A stretch of 64,000 nt of DNA. Source: Flavobacterium sp. SUN052 (GTDB lineage: Bacteria > Bacteroidota > Bacteroidia > Flavobacteriales > Flavobacteriaceae). The stretch covers positions 62,001 to 126,000 of the forward strand of contig NZ_JAPQNS010000011.1 in NCBI RefSeq assembly GCF_028867935.1, read 5' to 3'. The number at the start of each line of letters is the position of its first letter. Position 1 is the stretch's first letter. The translations under genes and the position numbers were made by a program. Below the pieces are notes generated by a model, which searched no databases, had not been told where the DNA came from, and saw only the letters and a list, made by a program, of their open reading frames with translations. This document shows, piece by piece, positions 1-8,329 of this stretch.

Positions 1-1318
1 CCAGAACAGCCTTTTCCAAGGTCGGGTCCACCATGGTTGCTTTGTGCAACATGGCATCGAGGGTCTGGTTCATCGCCTTGTTCTCCCTGTCGAACCGTAG
101 GGCGTGTCGGGAGTGGTGCTCCACGTAGCGATGCTTCAATTTAGTTTCATCCAGAAACCATTCGTCCATTGTCATACCTAGTTTGAATAGGCGTTTGGCG
201 CTTACCCGTGGTACATAAAGGGCAAAATTCCGAGGCATGAGCAACGGAAACGGCGTTTGGTAGTGGTCAAACACTGTTTTCAACTGCATCCAGTACGGCA
301 CTTCGGAAGGCCCACCGATATAAGCCAGATTGGGCAGAATCGTTTCCTGGTAGAGTGGCCTTAGTACGACATTAGGGCTGAACCGCTCTGGATGTTGTTC
401 CACCTGAGTCAGCAGATCAGCTTCCGAAAATGCCCATTTGGTGTTCATTACCGTATAATGTCCACTTGCCCCTTCCTCACCGGAAACGTGTTCAATACGC
501 TCGCGGAGACCATCGGTCAGGTAAAACAAGTTAATGTCGCGGGGCGAAATAATGGCATCGTAGCCCTGTTTAGCCAGCCGATCCGTTGATTGCTTTACCA
601 ACTTGGCGGAGTTGTGATTCGTCAGCTCGTCGATAATAACCGGAACAAACAGTCGCTTCAAGTCTGGATCGTCGGCATCTAAACAAACCAGGCCCTGGGC
701 TCCAAATAGCTCGTTTACATAATATCGAACAGCATCGGCTAGTGTATCATGGTTTAAATACGCTTGTTCAAAAAGACTTAGTTTTTCAGGAATCTGTTCA
801 AACAGTGTTTTGAGTTCTTTTGGGTTCATGCGCCCCACGGCCCCCCGTTGCTCCGTTTGCCAAACGTGTTTCCGCCCGAACAACTGAAAATGGTTAATCT
901 CCTCAAAATCGTGATCCTCAGATGCCATCCAGTACACCGGCACAAAATTATAGTCGGGATAGACTTGCTTAAGCCGTTTAGCCAGGTTGATGGTAGTGAC
1001 CATTTTATAGATCACATAGAGGGGACCCGTGAAAATATTGAGCTGATGGCCAGTGGTCACCGTAAATGTTTTCGCATCAGCCAGCACCGACAAGTTGGGC
1101 TTACTGGTAATGTTAGCGTACTGTTTTTCAAGCACACATACCAATGTTTGGCGATGTTCGGCGGGGAAGTCCTGCTTCTGTTTTAGCTGGGCACCGAAGG
1201 CTTCCGGAACTGGAAACTGCCCATAAAATGGGCTTAAAGACTCGTTACGGGTAATGTAGTCGAGAAAAAACTTGGAAAACTGGCCGGTGGCCGAAAGCGG
1301 CAGGTACTGACAGTCCAT
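1..1318 (-). CDS. bshC: Putative cysteine ligase BshC, bacillithiol synthesis (3' end cut by window)
   Basis: The minus-strand frame opens with ATG at 1318 (MDCQYLPLS) and stays open to the window edge, so about 439 codons are present and the C-terminus is missing. Recognisable BshC-family stretches are TVTTGHQLNIFTGPLY near residue 87, VPVYWMASEDHDFEEI near residue 120 and IGGPSEVPYWMQL near residue 315. In the family, BshC is proposed to add cysteine to glucosaminyl-malate as the last step of bacillithiol synthesis, a cytosolic thiol used by Bacilli and many Bacteroidota. It is divergent from the lipoprotein gene at 1639. Assignment is by family motif recognition; the function of the family is itself partly inferred from genetics. 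Confidence 0.9.
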   Translation of the reverse strand, partial: MDCQYLPLSATGQFSKFFLDYITRNESLSPFYGQFPVPEAFGAQLKQKQDFPAEHRQTLVCVLEKQYANITSKPNLSVLADAKTFTVTTGHQLNIFTGPLYVIYKMVTTINLAKRLKQVYPDYNFVPVYWMASEDHDFEEINHFQLFGRKHVWQTEQRGAVGRMNPKELKTLFEQIPEKLSLFEQAYLNHDTLADAVRYYVNELFGAQGLVCLDADDPDLKRLFVPVIIDELTNHNSAKLVKQSTDRLAKQGYDAIISPRDINLFYLTDGLRERIEHVSGEEGASGHYTVMNTKWAFSEADLLTQVEQHPERFSPNVVLRPLYQETILPNLAYIGGPSEVPYWMQLKTVFDHYQTPFPLLMPRNFALYVPRVSAKRLFKLGMTMDEWFLDETKLKHRYVEHHSRHALRFDRENKAMNQTLDAMLHKATMVDPTLEKAVL

Positions 1319-1638
1319 GCAGGAAGCGGGGTTTGACAAAGCCAACAAACGAAAAACCCGCAAGGTTCAGCTTACACTGTTCAGAATAGACACTTGCTTG
1401 TATTTAAGCCGGTTACAGGGGCATATCGATTAATCCATTTATAATCTCAGGAACAGGTCAATAATTTGCGGGAATAACTTAGAATTGCGGTTTAATGAAT
1501 TGACCTAAGATAATTTGCTGACAAACAAACACTTGTCAATATTAATTGCCATTTGCTTATTCTGTCTCCTATTGTTTGATCAAGTTACCCCAAATCCCCT
1601 TCTTACTATACCCAAAGCAACCCCAATCAGCGCCTACT
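1319..1638. other. Intergenic region between divergent genes
   Basis: About 320 bp separate bshC (minus) from the lipoprotein gene (plus). The stretch is AT-rich and must hold both promoters. I find no clean TAnnTTTG element. A weak 7-bp dyad (GGTCAAT near 1457, ATTGACC near 1498) is the only structure seen. No coding potential is supported. Confidence 0.4.
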
Positions 1639-2391
1639 ATGATGCGATTTTTATTCTCTCTCTGTCTTCTTGCTCTTTGCCTAACTTCTTGCACCAAGAA
1701 AAAAGCAGGTTCAGAAGATCAAATGCCCACTCAAGCCGTAATGGATTCGGCAACTCAATCAACAGCCAAAGCCCCCGAAGCGGTTACAACGCCCGACGTG
1801 GCTTCTACCCCCGAAGAGCCTACTGCTTCTAAAGATGCTTCTGTCTCCGAAACCGTTGCCAAGGTAAAGAAGTCGTCTAAAACCGTAGTATCTTCTCCCA
1901 TTTCAGAAGAACCTTCGGCCTCAGTAAGTACTCCCTCATTCCGTCCTCGTTCGACTAGAGCGAGTGGGTATCTGTGTGATTCGGTGGAATTTATCAAGTA
2001 CGAACGCTTGCACGACGGTGAAGGAGGCTTCATGCGGGGTAAAGTACTCGCCTATAACAGCCAGCAGTGTGGCTATGTAGCACCAGTAGCTAGTAAAGAA
2101 TCTCCTAAGGCCAGCCCAGTTGCTACACCTGTGGCCCCTGTTGCTAGTAAAGAACCAGCGCCAGCACCAGAACAATGGATAGCTGATCCGCTAACGCCCG
2201 AAAAATGCGAAGACGGTATTCTCTATAGGTATGAAAAAAATGCGCAGACGGGTGTAGGTCGTAAAAGCAAAATCGGTGTGTGCGCCGTAGAGGCCGCAAA
2301 ACCCGACTACCTCAATAAGAGCATTCAGCAGGTAAAAGACGATGGCCTTATCAAAAAAGGGGAATCAGGTACCCGTAAAAAAGACAATTAA
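1639..2391 (+). CDS. Predicted lipoprotein, Pro/Ala/Ser-rich, unknown function
   Basis: I start the 250-aa product at ATG 1639 because it places a lipoprotein signal at the N-terminus: MMRFLFSLCLLALCLTSC, with lipobox LTSC and Cys18 as the lipidation site, followed by KKK. An upstream in-frame ATG at 1546 would bury this signal. The next ~100 residues are low-complexity Ser/Thr/Ala/Pro/Glu, a probable flexible tether. Two short Cys-containing segments follow, around CDSVEFIKYERL and CEDGILYRYEK, separated by a second Pro/Ala linker with a repeated PVASKE element. They look like two copies of a small unit anchored to a membrane. The gene is 20 bp upstream of the TPR/ASKHA gene and probably co-transcribed. 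I do not recognise a family. Confidence 0.7.
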   Translation: MMRFLFSLCLLALCLTSCTKKKAGSEDQMPTQAVMDSATQSTAKAPEAVTTPDVASTPEEPTASKDASVSETVAKVKKSSKTVVSSPISEEPSASVSTPSFRPRSTRASGYLCDSVEFIKYERLHDGEGGFMRGKVLAYNSQQCGYVAPVASKESPKASPVATPVAPVASKEPAPAPEQWIADPLTPEKCEDGILYRYEKNAQTGVGRKSKIGVCAVEAAKPDYLNKSIQQVKDDGLIKKGESGTRKKDN

Positions 2392-2411
2392 CCCAATCCC
2401 ATTCCAACATA

Positions 2412-4184
2412 ATGAAAACGATATTAACCTTTCTCTTGCCGCTTATCATTTTTACCAATGTATCGGCTACTTCTCAGTCTACCATCGAACGAGCGAACCG
2501 GTTTGTCAGCTCCAGTCAGATGTATCTGGAAAAAGCCAATATGCAGGCATCAGAGACGGCTGCCCGCGAAGCCGTTAAACTAGCCGAGACAACCAGCGAC
2601 GCGCGTCTTCTAGCCAAATGCTACGGAAACCTTGGCATCGCTTTGTTTAAAGCCGAGAAGATAGTAGGAGCCGACAAATACCTGAACAAGGCTTTGTCTC
2701 TTTATCAGGGGCTTAAGGAATCACCACCTGAAGCGATTGCAGTTCTTCAAACATTGAACAAACTATACGGCGTTACTAACGACGATGAAGAAGTAGAGCC
2801 TCGTTCAACGGATGTTAATAACCCGGAGGAAGCGATCAGCAAAAGTCAATTTTACCGGAACGCTCAGATAAACACCGCGAAGGCTTTTCGGGGGGCACGG
2901 GGGCCGCTTACCTCAGCATTACGAACCAAAAATCTCAAAATTATTGCCCGTGCCGAAGCCAATATTGGTTTGCTGCTGGCACAATCCAACTCAGAGAAAG
3001 ACATAATTGATGCCACAAAATACCTTGGGCGTTCGCGAAATCACTTTTATGAAAGTCAGGCAAAATCACCGGAAATTGCTCCCGTTGAGCAGACTTTGGA
3101 CGAACTGTATCAGAAGAACGCCTTCTTAAAAAATGCACCGGGTGATAAGTACGCCGGTATTGAAATCGGATCTAAAGGCGTTAAAATGAGCATTATCCGA
3201 TTAAAGTCAGATGTTAAAGGAGAGTATGCTTACTCTGTTCTCTCCGATACCGCTATTAATACCGAGGTCATTCTGTTTACATCGCAGGCCATTAATGAGT
3301 CAATTAATGCGGTGAAAACATTGCATGATATAGCCGTTAGACGCGAAGGTATTCCTTCGAAACGGGTTTTTATCGCCATCAGTAGTGGGGTGCAGAGCCA
3401 GGCCAAGAAAAAGAATAAACTGCCCCTGTTACTGGATATTCAGGAAGGTGTTCGGAATGAATTGGCTCAGGCCGAACGAAATGTGGAAGTTATCACGGTT
3501 GAAGATGAACCCCGTTTATCCCACTTGGGCGTTGTGCACCCTGAAGGCCGCTACGATGCCATGATTATTGATATCGGAAGTGGAAATACCAAAGGTGGTT
3601 ATTTTGCCGATAACACCCTCAATTTCATATCATTCCACGTAGATTGGGGAACCAAATCGCTCACAAATGAGATGGAAAAAACTGATTTTGTCTCGATTGC
3701 TCAATATGCAAAGGCGGTCAACGACAAGGTTCAACAGCTAAAAGTAGAAGAGATTCGACCAGCTATCAGCGCCAAAAGCGGTCTACGCAACAAACCACGA
3801 ATTATTATGAGCGGTGGTATATGCTGGGCAATCGCTACAATCATGCACCCCGAAAGCATGAATAGTGCTTATGTTGAAGTTACATCAGACGATGTCAAGC
3901 GTTTCCGGGAAATTGCTGTCAGTGATTATCAGCAGATTGCGAATAAAGACAGTCAGATGTACAAAGTCCAGAACAAAGACGACCGCGAAAAAGCCAAAAA
4001 AGAAATCGGGCGAGTGCTGGACGTGTTTGACCAGAAAGCCATGATTGCAGGCTCTGCTCTTCTAGAGACAATGATGAAAGAGTTCAATGCAACATCCGTA
4101 CCCAAAAACTATTATCTAGCCCGCTACGGCTACATTGGTTGGGTAACGGGCTACATCATTCGGTCGCTCGCTGGCGATGAATAG
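2412..4184 (+). CDS. Secreted TPR protein with Ppx/GppA-like (ASKHA) domain
   Basis: 590 aa. Residues 1-20 form a signal peptide (MKTILTFLLPLIIFTNVSA). Residues ~25-240 look like two TPR-type helical blocks (AKCYGNLGIALFKAEK and ARAEANIGLLLAQSNSEKD). From ~247 an actin/Hsp70/exopolyphosphatase fold is suggested by a phosphate-1-like strand turn YAGIEIGSKGVKMSIIRL (the usual Asp is Glu), a phosphate-2-like DIGSGNTKGGYF near 392, and an adenosine-type IIMSGGICWAIATI near 475. Ppx/GppA enzymes hydrolyse polyphosphate or pppGpp in the cytosol, so an exported version is odd and its substrate is unknown. It follows the lipoprotein gene by 20 bp. Domain assignment is by motif inspection only. Confidence 0.65.
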   Translation: MKTILTFLLPLIIFTNVSATSQSTIERANRFVSSSQMYLEKANMQASETAAREAVKLAETTSDARLLAKCYGNLGIALFKAEKIVGADKYLNKALSLYQGLKESPPEAIAVLQTLNKLYGVTNDDEEVEPRSTDVNNPEEAISKSQFYRNAQINTAKAFRGARGPLTSALRTKNLKIIARAEANIGLLLAQSNSEKDIIDATKYLGRSRNHFYESQAKSPEIAPVEQTLDELYQKNAFLKNAPGDKYAGIEIGSKGVKMSIIRLKSDVKGEYAYSVLSDTAINTEVILFTSQAINESINAVKTLHDIAVRREGIPSKRVFIAISSGVQSQAKKKNKLPLLLDIQEGVRNELAQAERNVEVITVEDEPRLSHLGVVHPEGRYDAMIIDIGSGNTKGGYFADNTLNFISFHVDWGTKSLTNEMEKTDFVSIAQYAKAVNDKVQQLKVEEIRPAISAKSGLRNKPRIIMSGGICWAIATIMHPESMNSAYVEVTSDDVKRFREIAVSDYQQIANKDSQMYKVQNKDDREKAKKEIGRVLDVFDQKAMIAGSALLETMMKEFNATSVPKNYYLARYGYIGWVTGYIIRSLAGDE

Positions 4185-4200
4185 CTGTAGAGTTTTATAA

Positions 4201-4261
4201 TTTAGGCGAGTTCAGTTAGTACAACATCTACACTTTGCTGTACTGACTGAACTCGCCTAAA
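4201..4261. terminator. Bidirectional terminator between convergent genes
   Basis: Two 22-nt arms (4201-4222 and 4240-4261) are inverted copies with one mismatch and a 17-nt loop. The dyad lies between the plus-strand ASKHA gene and minus-strand hepT and includes the hepT stop codon. The arms begin with TTT and end with AAA, giving short U tracts in both directions. Confidence 0.75.
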
Positions 4262-4601
4262 TATCTTCTAAAATGCTACTTAATTGCGCTTTCAGGTCAG
4301 GCAGATTATTGTGTACAATATCCCAGACAAGCGCGGCATCAACACCAAAATATTCGTGAATCAGCAGGTTCCGAAGACCAACTATTTTGCGCCACTCCAC
4401 TTCTGGGTATTTAGCAATTGTTTCGGTATCTACGTGATTACAGGCCTCACCAATGATTTCGAGTTGTTTTATACAAGCAAATCGCATCATAGAGTTAGAT
4501 AAAAACAGATCAAATGTCTGTTCGGCTACGTAGTTTTCAATTTCGCCAATTGCATCGATCGCATGTTCAATGCGCTGCTTATTACCGAACCGTCCTTTCA
4601 T
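4257..4601 (-). CDS. hepT: HEPN toxin HepT (type VII toxin-antitoxin)
   Basis: 114 aa, all-helical HEPN/DUF86 family RNase. The catalytic RX4HXY motif is intact: Arg77, His82 and Tyr84 in RNLLIHEYF. In the characterised Shewanella pair, HepT cuts RNA and is silenced when MntA adds AMP to the motif tyrosine; the same residue is present here. The start at 4601 overlaps the 3' end of mntA by 20 bp, so translation is probably coupled. Order antitoxin then toxin on the minus strand is the usual one. The stop lies in the shared terminator. Confidence 0.88.
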   Translation of the reverse strand: MKGRFGNKQRIEHAIDAIGEIENYVAEQTFDLFLSNSMMRFACIKQLEIIGEACNHVDTETIAKYPEVEWRKIVGLRNLLIHEYFGVDAALVWDIVHNNLPDLKAQLSSILEDI

Positions 4602-4884
4602 ATATTAGCTGCTTGTCCTGCTCTACAAATGGGCGGATACGTGGAGATAATCCATTTGCTGAAACCAAATCGACGGGTTTGTGAAGTTGCTCTTCGAGGT
4701 CAAGTTTCATGCCAACAAACTGAAGCCCAATGGGCTGGCTATAATCAAGTTCAAGTAGCAAATCCAAATCACTTTGGTCATCTGCCTCACCACGCGCATA
4801 AGAGCCAAAGATATAAGCTCTTACAACAGGCTTGTTGCTTAAATAATACCTGATTATTTGTACATCGTTTGTAGTCAGCTTCAT
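4582..4884 (-). CDS. mntA: MntA-type nucleotidyltransferase antitoxin
   Basis: 100-aa minimal nucleotidyltransferase. The family motif GSX10DXD is complete: Gly27-Ser28 and Asp39/Asp41 in FGSYARGEADDQSDLDLLLE. Known MntA proteins AMPylate the HepT active-site tyrosine and so neutralise the toxin. The ATG at 4884 is only 9 bp downstream of the rimO stop, with no room for an independent terminator and promoter, so the pair may be read through from rimO or use a promoter inside rimO. Confidence 0.88.
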   Translation of the reverse strand: MKLTTNDVQIIRYYLSNKPVVRAYIFGSYARGEADDQSDLDLLLELDYSQPIGLQFVGMKLDLEEQLHKPVDLVSANGLSPRIRPFVEQDKQLIYERTVR

Positions 4885-4893
4885 ACATCTAAT

Positions 4894-6201
4894 TTAAACG
4901 ACCCTTCCATATAAATCAAACTCCTCGGCGCGATCAATCATGACATTGGCAAAATCACCCAATCGCACGTATTGATCCGCCGAGACAATGACTTCATTAT
5001 CTACTTCAGGAGAATCAAATTGGGTGCGACCGATAAAATACCCACCTTCTTTTCGGTCGAACAGCACTTTATGAGTCTGCCCTACCCGAGCCTGATTTAG
5101 CTCAAACGAAATACCTTGTTGCACCTCCATAATGGCATCGGCGCGTTCCTGCTTTTCCTCAGCAGAAATGTCGTCGGGCATGGAGTGGGCATGCGTGTTT
5201 TCTTCATGCGAATATGTGAATACCCCCAACCGGTCGAAACGCATCCGTTCTACAAAGTCGTACGTCTCTTCGAACATCGCTTCCGTTTCACCAGGGTGGC
5301 CCACAATCAGGGTGGTGCGAAGCGCGATACCCGGCACTTGCTCGCGGATTGTCTCTACAAGGGCTTCCGTTTTTTCGCGGGTTATTCCCCGGCGCATTAA
5401 CTTCAACAACTCGGTTGAGCCAGTTTGCAGCGGCATATCCAGGTATTTACACACGCTCGGGTGCTCGCGCATTACGTCGAGTACGTCGAGCGGGAACCCC
5501 GACGGGTAGGCATACTGCAAGCGCACCCAGTCGATACCTTCCACATCGGCCAGCTGCCCGATCAGCTCCGAAAGGTTTCGCTTTTTATAAATATCCAAAC
5601 CGTAATACGTCAAATCTTGGGCAATCAGAATCAGCTCTTTCGTACCACGGCGAGCCAATGAGCGGGCTTCGGTTACCAACTCGTCCATTGGGCGCGACAC
5701 GTGTTTCCCCCGCATGAGCGGAATGGCGCAGAACGAGCAGGGCCGGTCGCAACCTTCAGCAATTTTCAGATACGCGTAATGGCTGGGTGTGGTCAGCAGA
5801 CGTTCACCAACCAGTTCTTTTTTATAATCTGCTTTGAGGGTCTTCAGCAAGCGAGGCAGCTCGTTGGTACCAAACCATGCATCGACAGTTGGAATTTCGA
5901 TTTCCAGTTCGTCTTTGTAGCGGTGCGATAAACAACCCGTTACGTAAACCTTATCGACTACGCCCGCATCTTTGGCATCGACGTAGCGCAAAATGGTGTT
6001 TATTGATTCTTCTTTAGCATTATCAATAAACCCACAGGTATTAATTACTACAATATTGGCATCGTCTTTCTTCGACTCGTGGGTAACGTCCATTCCATTG
6101 CCCCGAAGTTGGGTGAATAGTACTTCCGAATCCACTACGTTCTTGGAACAACCCAGCGTGACAATATTAATTTTATTGGTACGAATTCCTTTTGTTTTCA
6201 T
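4894..6201 (-). CDS. rimO: Ribosomal protein uS12 methylthiotransferase RimO
   Basis: 435-aa radical SAM methylthiotransferase that thiomethylates an aspartate of ribosomal protein uS12. The radical-SAM cluster ligands are Cys151, Cys155 and Cys158 (CDRPCSFC). The N-terminal cluster ligands are Cys18 (TLGCSKN), Cys56 (INTCGFI) and Cys90 (VTGCLSHRY); the TLGCSKN and FGTNELP signatures fit RimO better than MiaB. A C-terminal TRAM-type domain occupies about 370-435. ATG at 6201 gives the standard length. It is followed by mntA-hepT on the same strand, and it lies downstream of ftsY, as often in Bacteroidota. Confidence 0.95.
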   Translation of the reverse strand: MKTKGIRTNKINIVTLGCSKNVVDSEVLFTQLRGNGMDVTHESKKDDANIVVINTCGFIDNAKEESINTILRYVDAKDAGVVDKVYVTGCLSHRYKDELEIEIPTVDAWFGTNELPRLLKTLKADYKKELVGERLLTTPSHYAYLKIAEGCDRPCSFCAIPLMRGKHVSRPMDELVTEARSLARRGTKELILIAQDLTYYGLDIYKKRNLSELIGQLADVEGIDWVRLQYAYPSGFPLDVLDVMREHPSVCKYLDMPLQTGSTELLKLMRRGITREKTEALVETIREQVPGIALRTTLIVGHPGETEAMFEETYDFVERMRFDRLGVFTYSHEENTHAHSMPDDISAEEKQERADAIMEVQQGISFELNQARVGQTHKVLFDRKEGGYFIGRTQFDSPEVDNEVIVSADQYVRLGDFANVMIDRAEEFDLYGRVV

Positions 6202-6268
6202 TTATATACGGTGGACTTGCTATCCGCCCTCAACTAGTATTGGCGGATGTAAAACCCACCCTGTTTCT

Positions 6269-6742
6269 CTAAAACGCAGCTTGATGCGTAATCTCAATTG
6301 TCATTTTCGTCACCTTCCCGGTGGTTACCGTTTCGGCGTTAACCCGATTAGCAGCGTCGAAACTATTACCATACAAGCCTTTTGGTTCGCGAACCAGCAC
6401 TGAGTAGCGACCAGCGGGCAGATTATACACACAGAACTTACCCAGTTTGTCGGATTTTACGGTTTTGATCGGCTTTATACCCGGCACATCTGTAATAAAA
6501 CCGTCATCGTTTGCGGTCGTCTGATCCATTGTTAACACCGGGTAAATAACCACCTCACGCACCACCGGTTGCCCCTTGGGAACAATCTTATCAGGGCCAG
6601 GCATGTTGTTACCGGTCTTTTCTAGAACGGTACCGCAAATTCCCTGATTCACCGTAGGTTTTCGCTTAGTTGGCCGGAATTTCTGAGCGAAACTTGGATT
6701 GGCTGCGAACAGCGCAAGAGTTAGCCAAAGCAGATTAAGCAT
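6269..6742 (-). CDS. Small secreted protein with carboxypeptidase-regulatory-like fold
   Basis: 157 aa from ATG 6742, chosen because it starts a clean signal peptide ([20 protein letters not shown]); the longer open frame upstream would run into ftsY. The mature part begins with a basic [11 protein letters not shown] stretch. It contains a beta-sandwich-like pattern ending in [24 protein letters not shown], the typical transthyretin/CarboxypepD-regulatory ending (GxYxLPAGxYxV). Such domains are usually periplasmic or surface attached in Bacteroidota. Lies between ftsY and rimO on the same strand. Exact function unknown. Confidence 0.7.
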   Translation of the reverse strand: MLNLLWLTLALFAANPSFAQKFRPTKRKPTVNQGICGTVLEKTGNNMPGPDKIVPKGQPVVREVVIYPVLTMDQTTANDDGFITDVPGIKPIKTVKSDKLGKFCVYNLPAGRYSVLVREPKGLYGNSFDAANRVNAETVTTGKVTKMTIEITHQAAF

Positions 6743-6800
6743 ACTTTTCGTTGATGTGAGTCTGAAATACTTCGGACATGTAGCAATCGCCATTGCCATC

Positions 6801-7763
6801 TCACTTCTTGAAGAACGAATCCACAAACTCCATTTTATTGAACGTCTGCAAATCCTCGATGCGCTCACCTACGCCGATGTATTTTACCGGAATCTTAAAC
6901 TGATCCGAAATGCCAATGACTACTCCCCCCTTAGCCGTACCGTCGAGTTTGGTAATCGCCAGAGCAGTTACCTCAGTGGCTTTGGTGAACTCGGTAGCTT
7001 GAATAAATGCATTCTGACCGGTTGAACCATCCAATACCAGCAACACCTCGTGCGGAGCTTCAGGCAGGAATTTCTGCATTACGCGCTTAATTTTTGTAAG
7101 CTCGTTCATCAAATTCACTTTGGTATGCAGCCGACCCGCCGTGTCAATAATCACCACGTCGGCTTGCATATCTACCGCTTTTTTGACCGCATCAAACGCT
7201 ACTGCCGATGGGTCGGTATTCATGCCATGCTCAATTACAGGGACACCAACGCGACTACCCCATAGTTTGAGCTGATCAACGGCAGCAGCCCGGAAGGTAT
7301 CACCCGCGCCCAAAACAACTTTGTAACCCCGCTTGTGGAATTGAGCAGCCAGTTTGCCAATAGTCGTCGTTTTACCAACGCCATTTACGCCGACCACCAT
7401 AATCACATACGGCTTTTTATCTGCGGGTAGCGCAAAGTCTTCACTTATAGAATCGGTAGGTGATTTGATTTCGGAGAGCAGTCCGGCAATTTCTTCGCGC
7501 AAAATGCGGTCGAGTTCGTCGGTACCGAGGAATTTGTCGCGAGCAACGCGTTCTTCAATACGCCGAATAATCTTAACGGTGGTATCCACACCCACATCCG
7601 ACGTGATCAGTACTTCCTCCAATTCGTCAAGTACCTCGTCGTCAACCTTCGATTTGCCAACAACAGCGCGACCCAGTTTGGAGAAGAAACTATCTTTTGT
7701 TTTCTCAAGCCCCTTATCGAGCGTTTCTTTTTTTTCCTTCGAGAAGAGTCCGAATAAAGCCAT
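6801..7763 (-). CDS. ftsY: Signal recognition particle receptor FtsY
   Basis: 320-aa SRP GTPase receptor that docks ribosome-SRP complexes at the inner membrane. The short N-terminal helix ([13 protein letters not shown]) stands in for the long acidic A domain of E. coli. The N domain spans ~20-100. The G domain has G1 [11 protein letters not shown] (~124-134), the insertion-box region [12 protein letters not shown]3 DTAGR, G4 [10 protein letters not shown] and a C-terminal [10 protein letters not shown] closer. ATG at 7763. A -7-like element is visible at 7810-7817. Confidence 0.97.
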   Translation of the reverse strand: MALFGLFSKEKKETLDKGLEKTKDSFFSKLGRAVVGKSKVDDEVLDELEEVLITSDVGVDTTVKIIRRIEERVARDKFLGTDELDRILREEIAGLLSEIKSPTDSISEDFALPADKKPYVIMVVGVNGVGKTTTIGKLAAQFHKRGYKVVLGAGDTFRAAAVDQLKLWGSRVGVPVIEHGMNTDPSAVAFDAVKKAVDMQADVVIIDTAGRLHTKVNLMNELTKIKRVMQKFLPEAPHEVLLVLDGSTGQNAFIQATEFTKATEVTALAITKLDGTAKGGVVIGISDQFKIPVKYIGVGERIEDLQTFNKMEFVDSFFKK

Positions 7764-7781
7764 ATTTCTAAGTCAAAAGTC

Positions 7782-7795
7782 GTAAGTCGACTTAC
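7782..7795. repeat. 14-bp palindrome upstream of ftsY
   Basis: GTAAGTCGACTTAC is a perfect palindrome inside a longer imperfect dyad, about 20 bp upstream of the ftsY ATG. It sits between the -7-like element and the start codon, so it is in the presumed 5' leader. It could be an operator or simply a repeat relic. Confidence 0.4.
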
Positions 7796-7809
7796 AACTA
7801 GGTTTCCAA

Positions 7810-7817
7810 CAAAGCTA
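7810..7817 (-). promoter_or_regulatory. Candidate ftsY promoter -7 element (TAGCTTTG)
   Basis: On the minus strand the sequence reads TAGCTTTG, an exact match to the Bacteroidota -7 consensus TAnnTTTG, 46 bp upstream of ftsY. No well-spaced -33 TTG is seen. Confidence 0.45.
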
Positions 7818-7825
7818 AAACAAAA

Positions 7826-7846
7826 AAAGTCCCAGATAGGGACTTT
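7826..7846 (-). terminator. Terminator of the rpmG-DUF4295 unit
   Basis: On the minus strand: AAAGTCCC, loop TATCT, GGGACTTT, then a run of T. An 8-bp perfect stem followed by a U tract, between the DUF4295 stop and the ftsY promoter, fits an intrinsic terminator and implies that ftsY is transcribed separately. Confidence 0.75.
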
Positions 7847-7881
7847 CGTGAGTGTTCGGATAGCTGATGACTAAAAAGCAA

Positions 7882-8037
7882 TTAGCCTTTCAGCGCGTTC
7901 TGCACCTCGTCCACCGGGACCATTTCTTCCTTAAATGTGTAAGCGCCTGTTTTTGGCGACTTCACAGCGCGGATAATCTTAGCAAATGCTTTGCCGTTAT
8001 CCTTCGTTTTCAGGGTTGCAACTACCTTCTTTGCCAT
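7882..8037 (-). CDS. DUF4295 small ribosome-associated protein
   Basis: 51 aa from ATG 8037, beginning MAKKVVATLKTKDNGKAFAK and ending VDEVQNALKG. Length, basic N-terminus and position directly after rpmG fit the Bacteroidota-only DUF4295 family. From memory, the Flavobacterium johnsoniae ribosome structure reported an extra Bacteroidota large-subunit protein (bL38), and I believe it is this family, but I cannot confirm this here. Gap to rpmG is 80 bp and is filled by a 25-bp inverted repeat. Confidence 0.82.
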   Translation of the reverse strand: MAKKVVATLKTKDNGKAFAKIIRAVKSPKTGAYTFKEEMVPVDEVQNALKG

Positions 8038-8053
8038 GTGTTTGGTCAGTAGT

Positions 8054-8113
8054 CATTAGTCATTGGAAATTAGTCATTAGCGAACACCAATGACTAATTT
8101 CCAATGACTAATG
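8054..8113. repeat. Perfect 25-bp inverted repeat between rpmG and DUF4295 gene
   Basis: Arm 8054-8078 and arm 8089-8113 are exact inverted copies separated by 10 nt. Each arm is built from repeats of a TTAGTCATT-like unit. The element almost fills the 80-bp gap between two co-oriented genes and has no U tract, so it looks like a dispersed palindromic repeat more than a terminator. Confidence 0.8.
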
Positions 8114-8117
8114 GCGA

Positions 8118-8300
8118 TTATTTAATTTCTTTATGAAGCGTTACGCGTTTGAGGAACGGGTTGTACTTCTTACGCTCGATGCGGCTCGGCGTATTTTTGC
8201 GGTTTTTGGTCGTAATGTACCGCGACATGCCCGGAGTGCCCGAAGTCTTCTGCTCAGTGCATTCCAAAATAACCTGGATTCTATTGCCTTTCTTAGCCAT
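8118..8300 (-). CDS. rpmG: Large ribosomal subunit protein bL33
   Basis: 60 aa, [18 protein letters not shown] to the C-terminal VTLHKEIK, with family core [21 protein letters not shown]. The zinc-binding CxxC pairs of the C+ type are absent, so this is the zinc-independent form. bL33 sits near the E site of the 50S subunit. In many Bacteroidota rpmB (bL28) precedes it; here the upstream neighbour is a TonB receptor on the same strand and no rpmB is present. Confidence 0.95.
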   Translation of the reverse strand: MAKKGNRIQVILECTEQKTSGTPGMSRYITTKNRKNTPSRIERKKYNPFLKRVTLHKEIK

Positions 8301-8329
8301 CGCTATGATCTATTTTCTCAACAAGAGCG

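Noticed and set aside
1546..1638. N-terminal extension of the lipoprotein gene (start at 1546)
   Set aside because: It would place 31 residues in front of a complete lipoprotein signal peptide.
6743..6868. Extended start for the 157-aa secreted protein
   Set aside because: It would overlap ftsY and hide the signal peptide; ATG 6742 gives a clean export signal.
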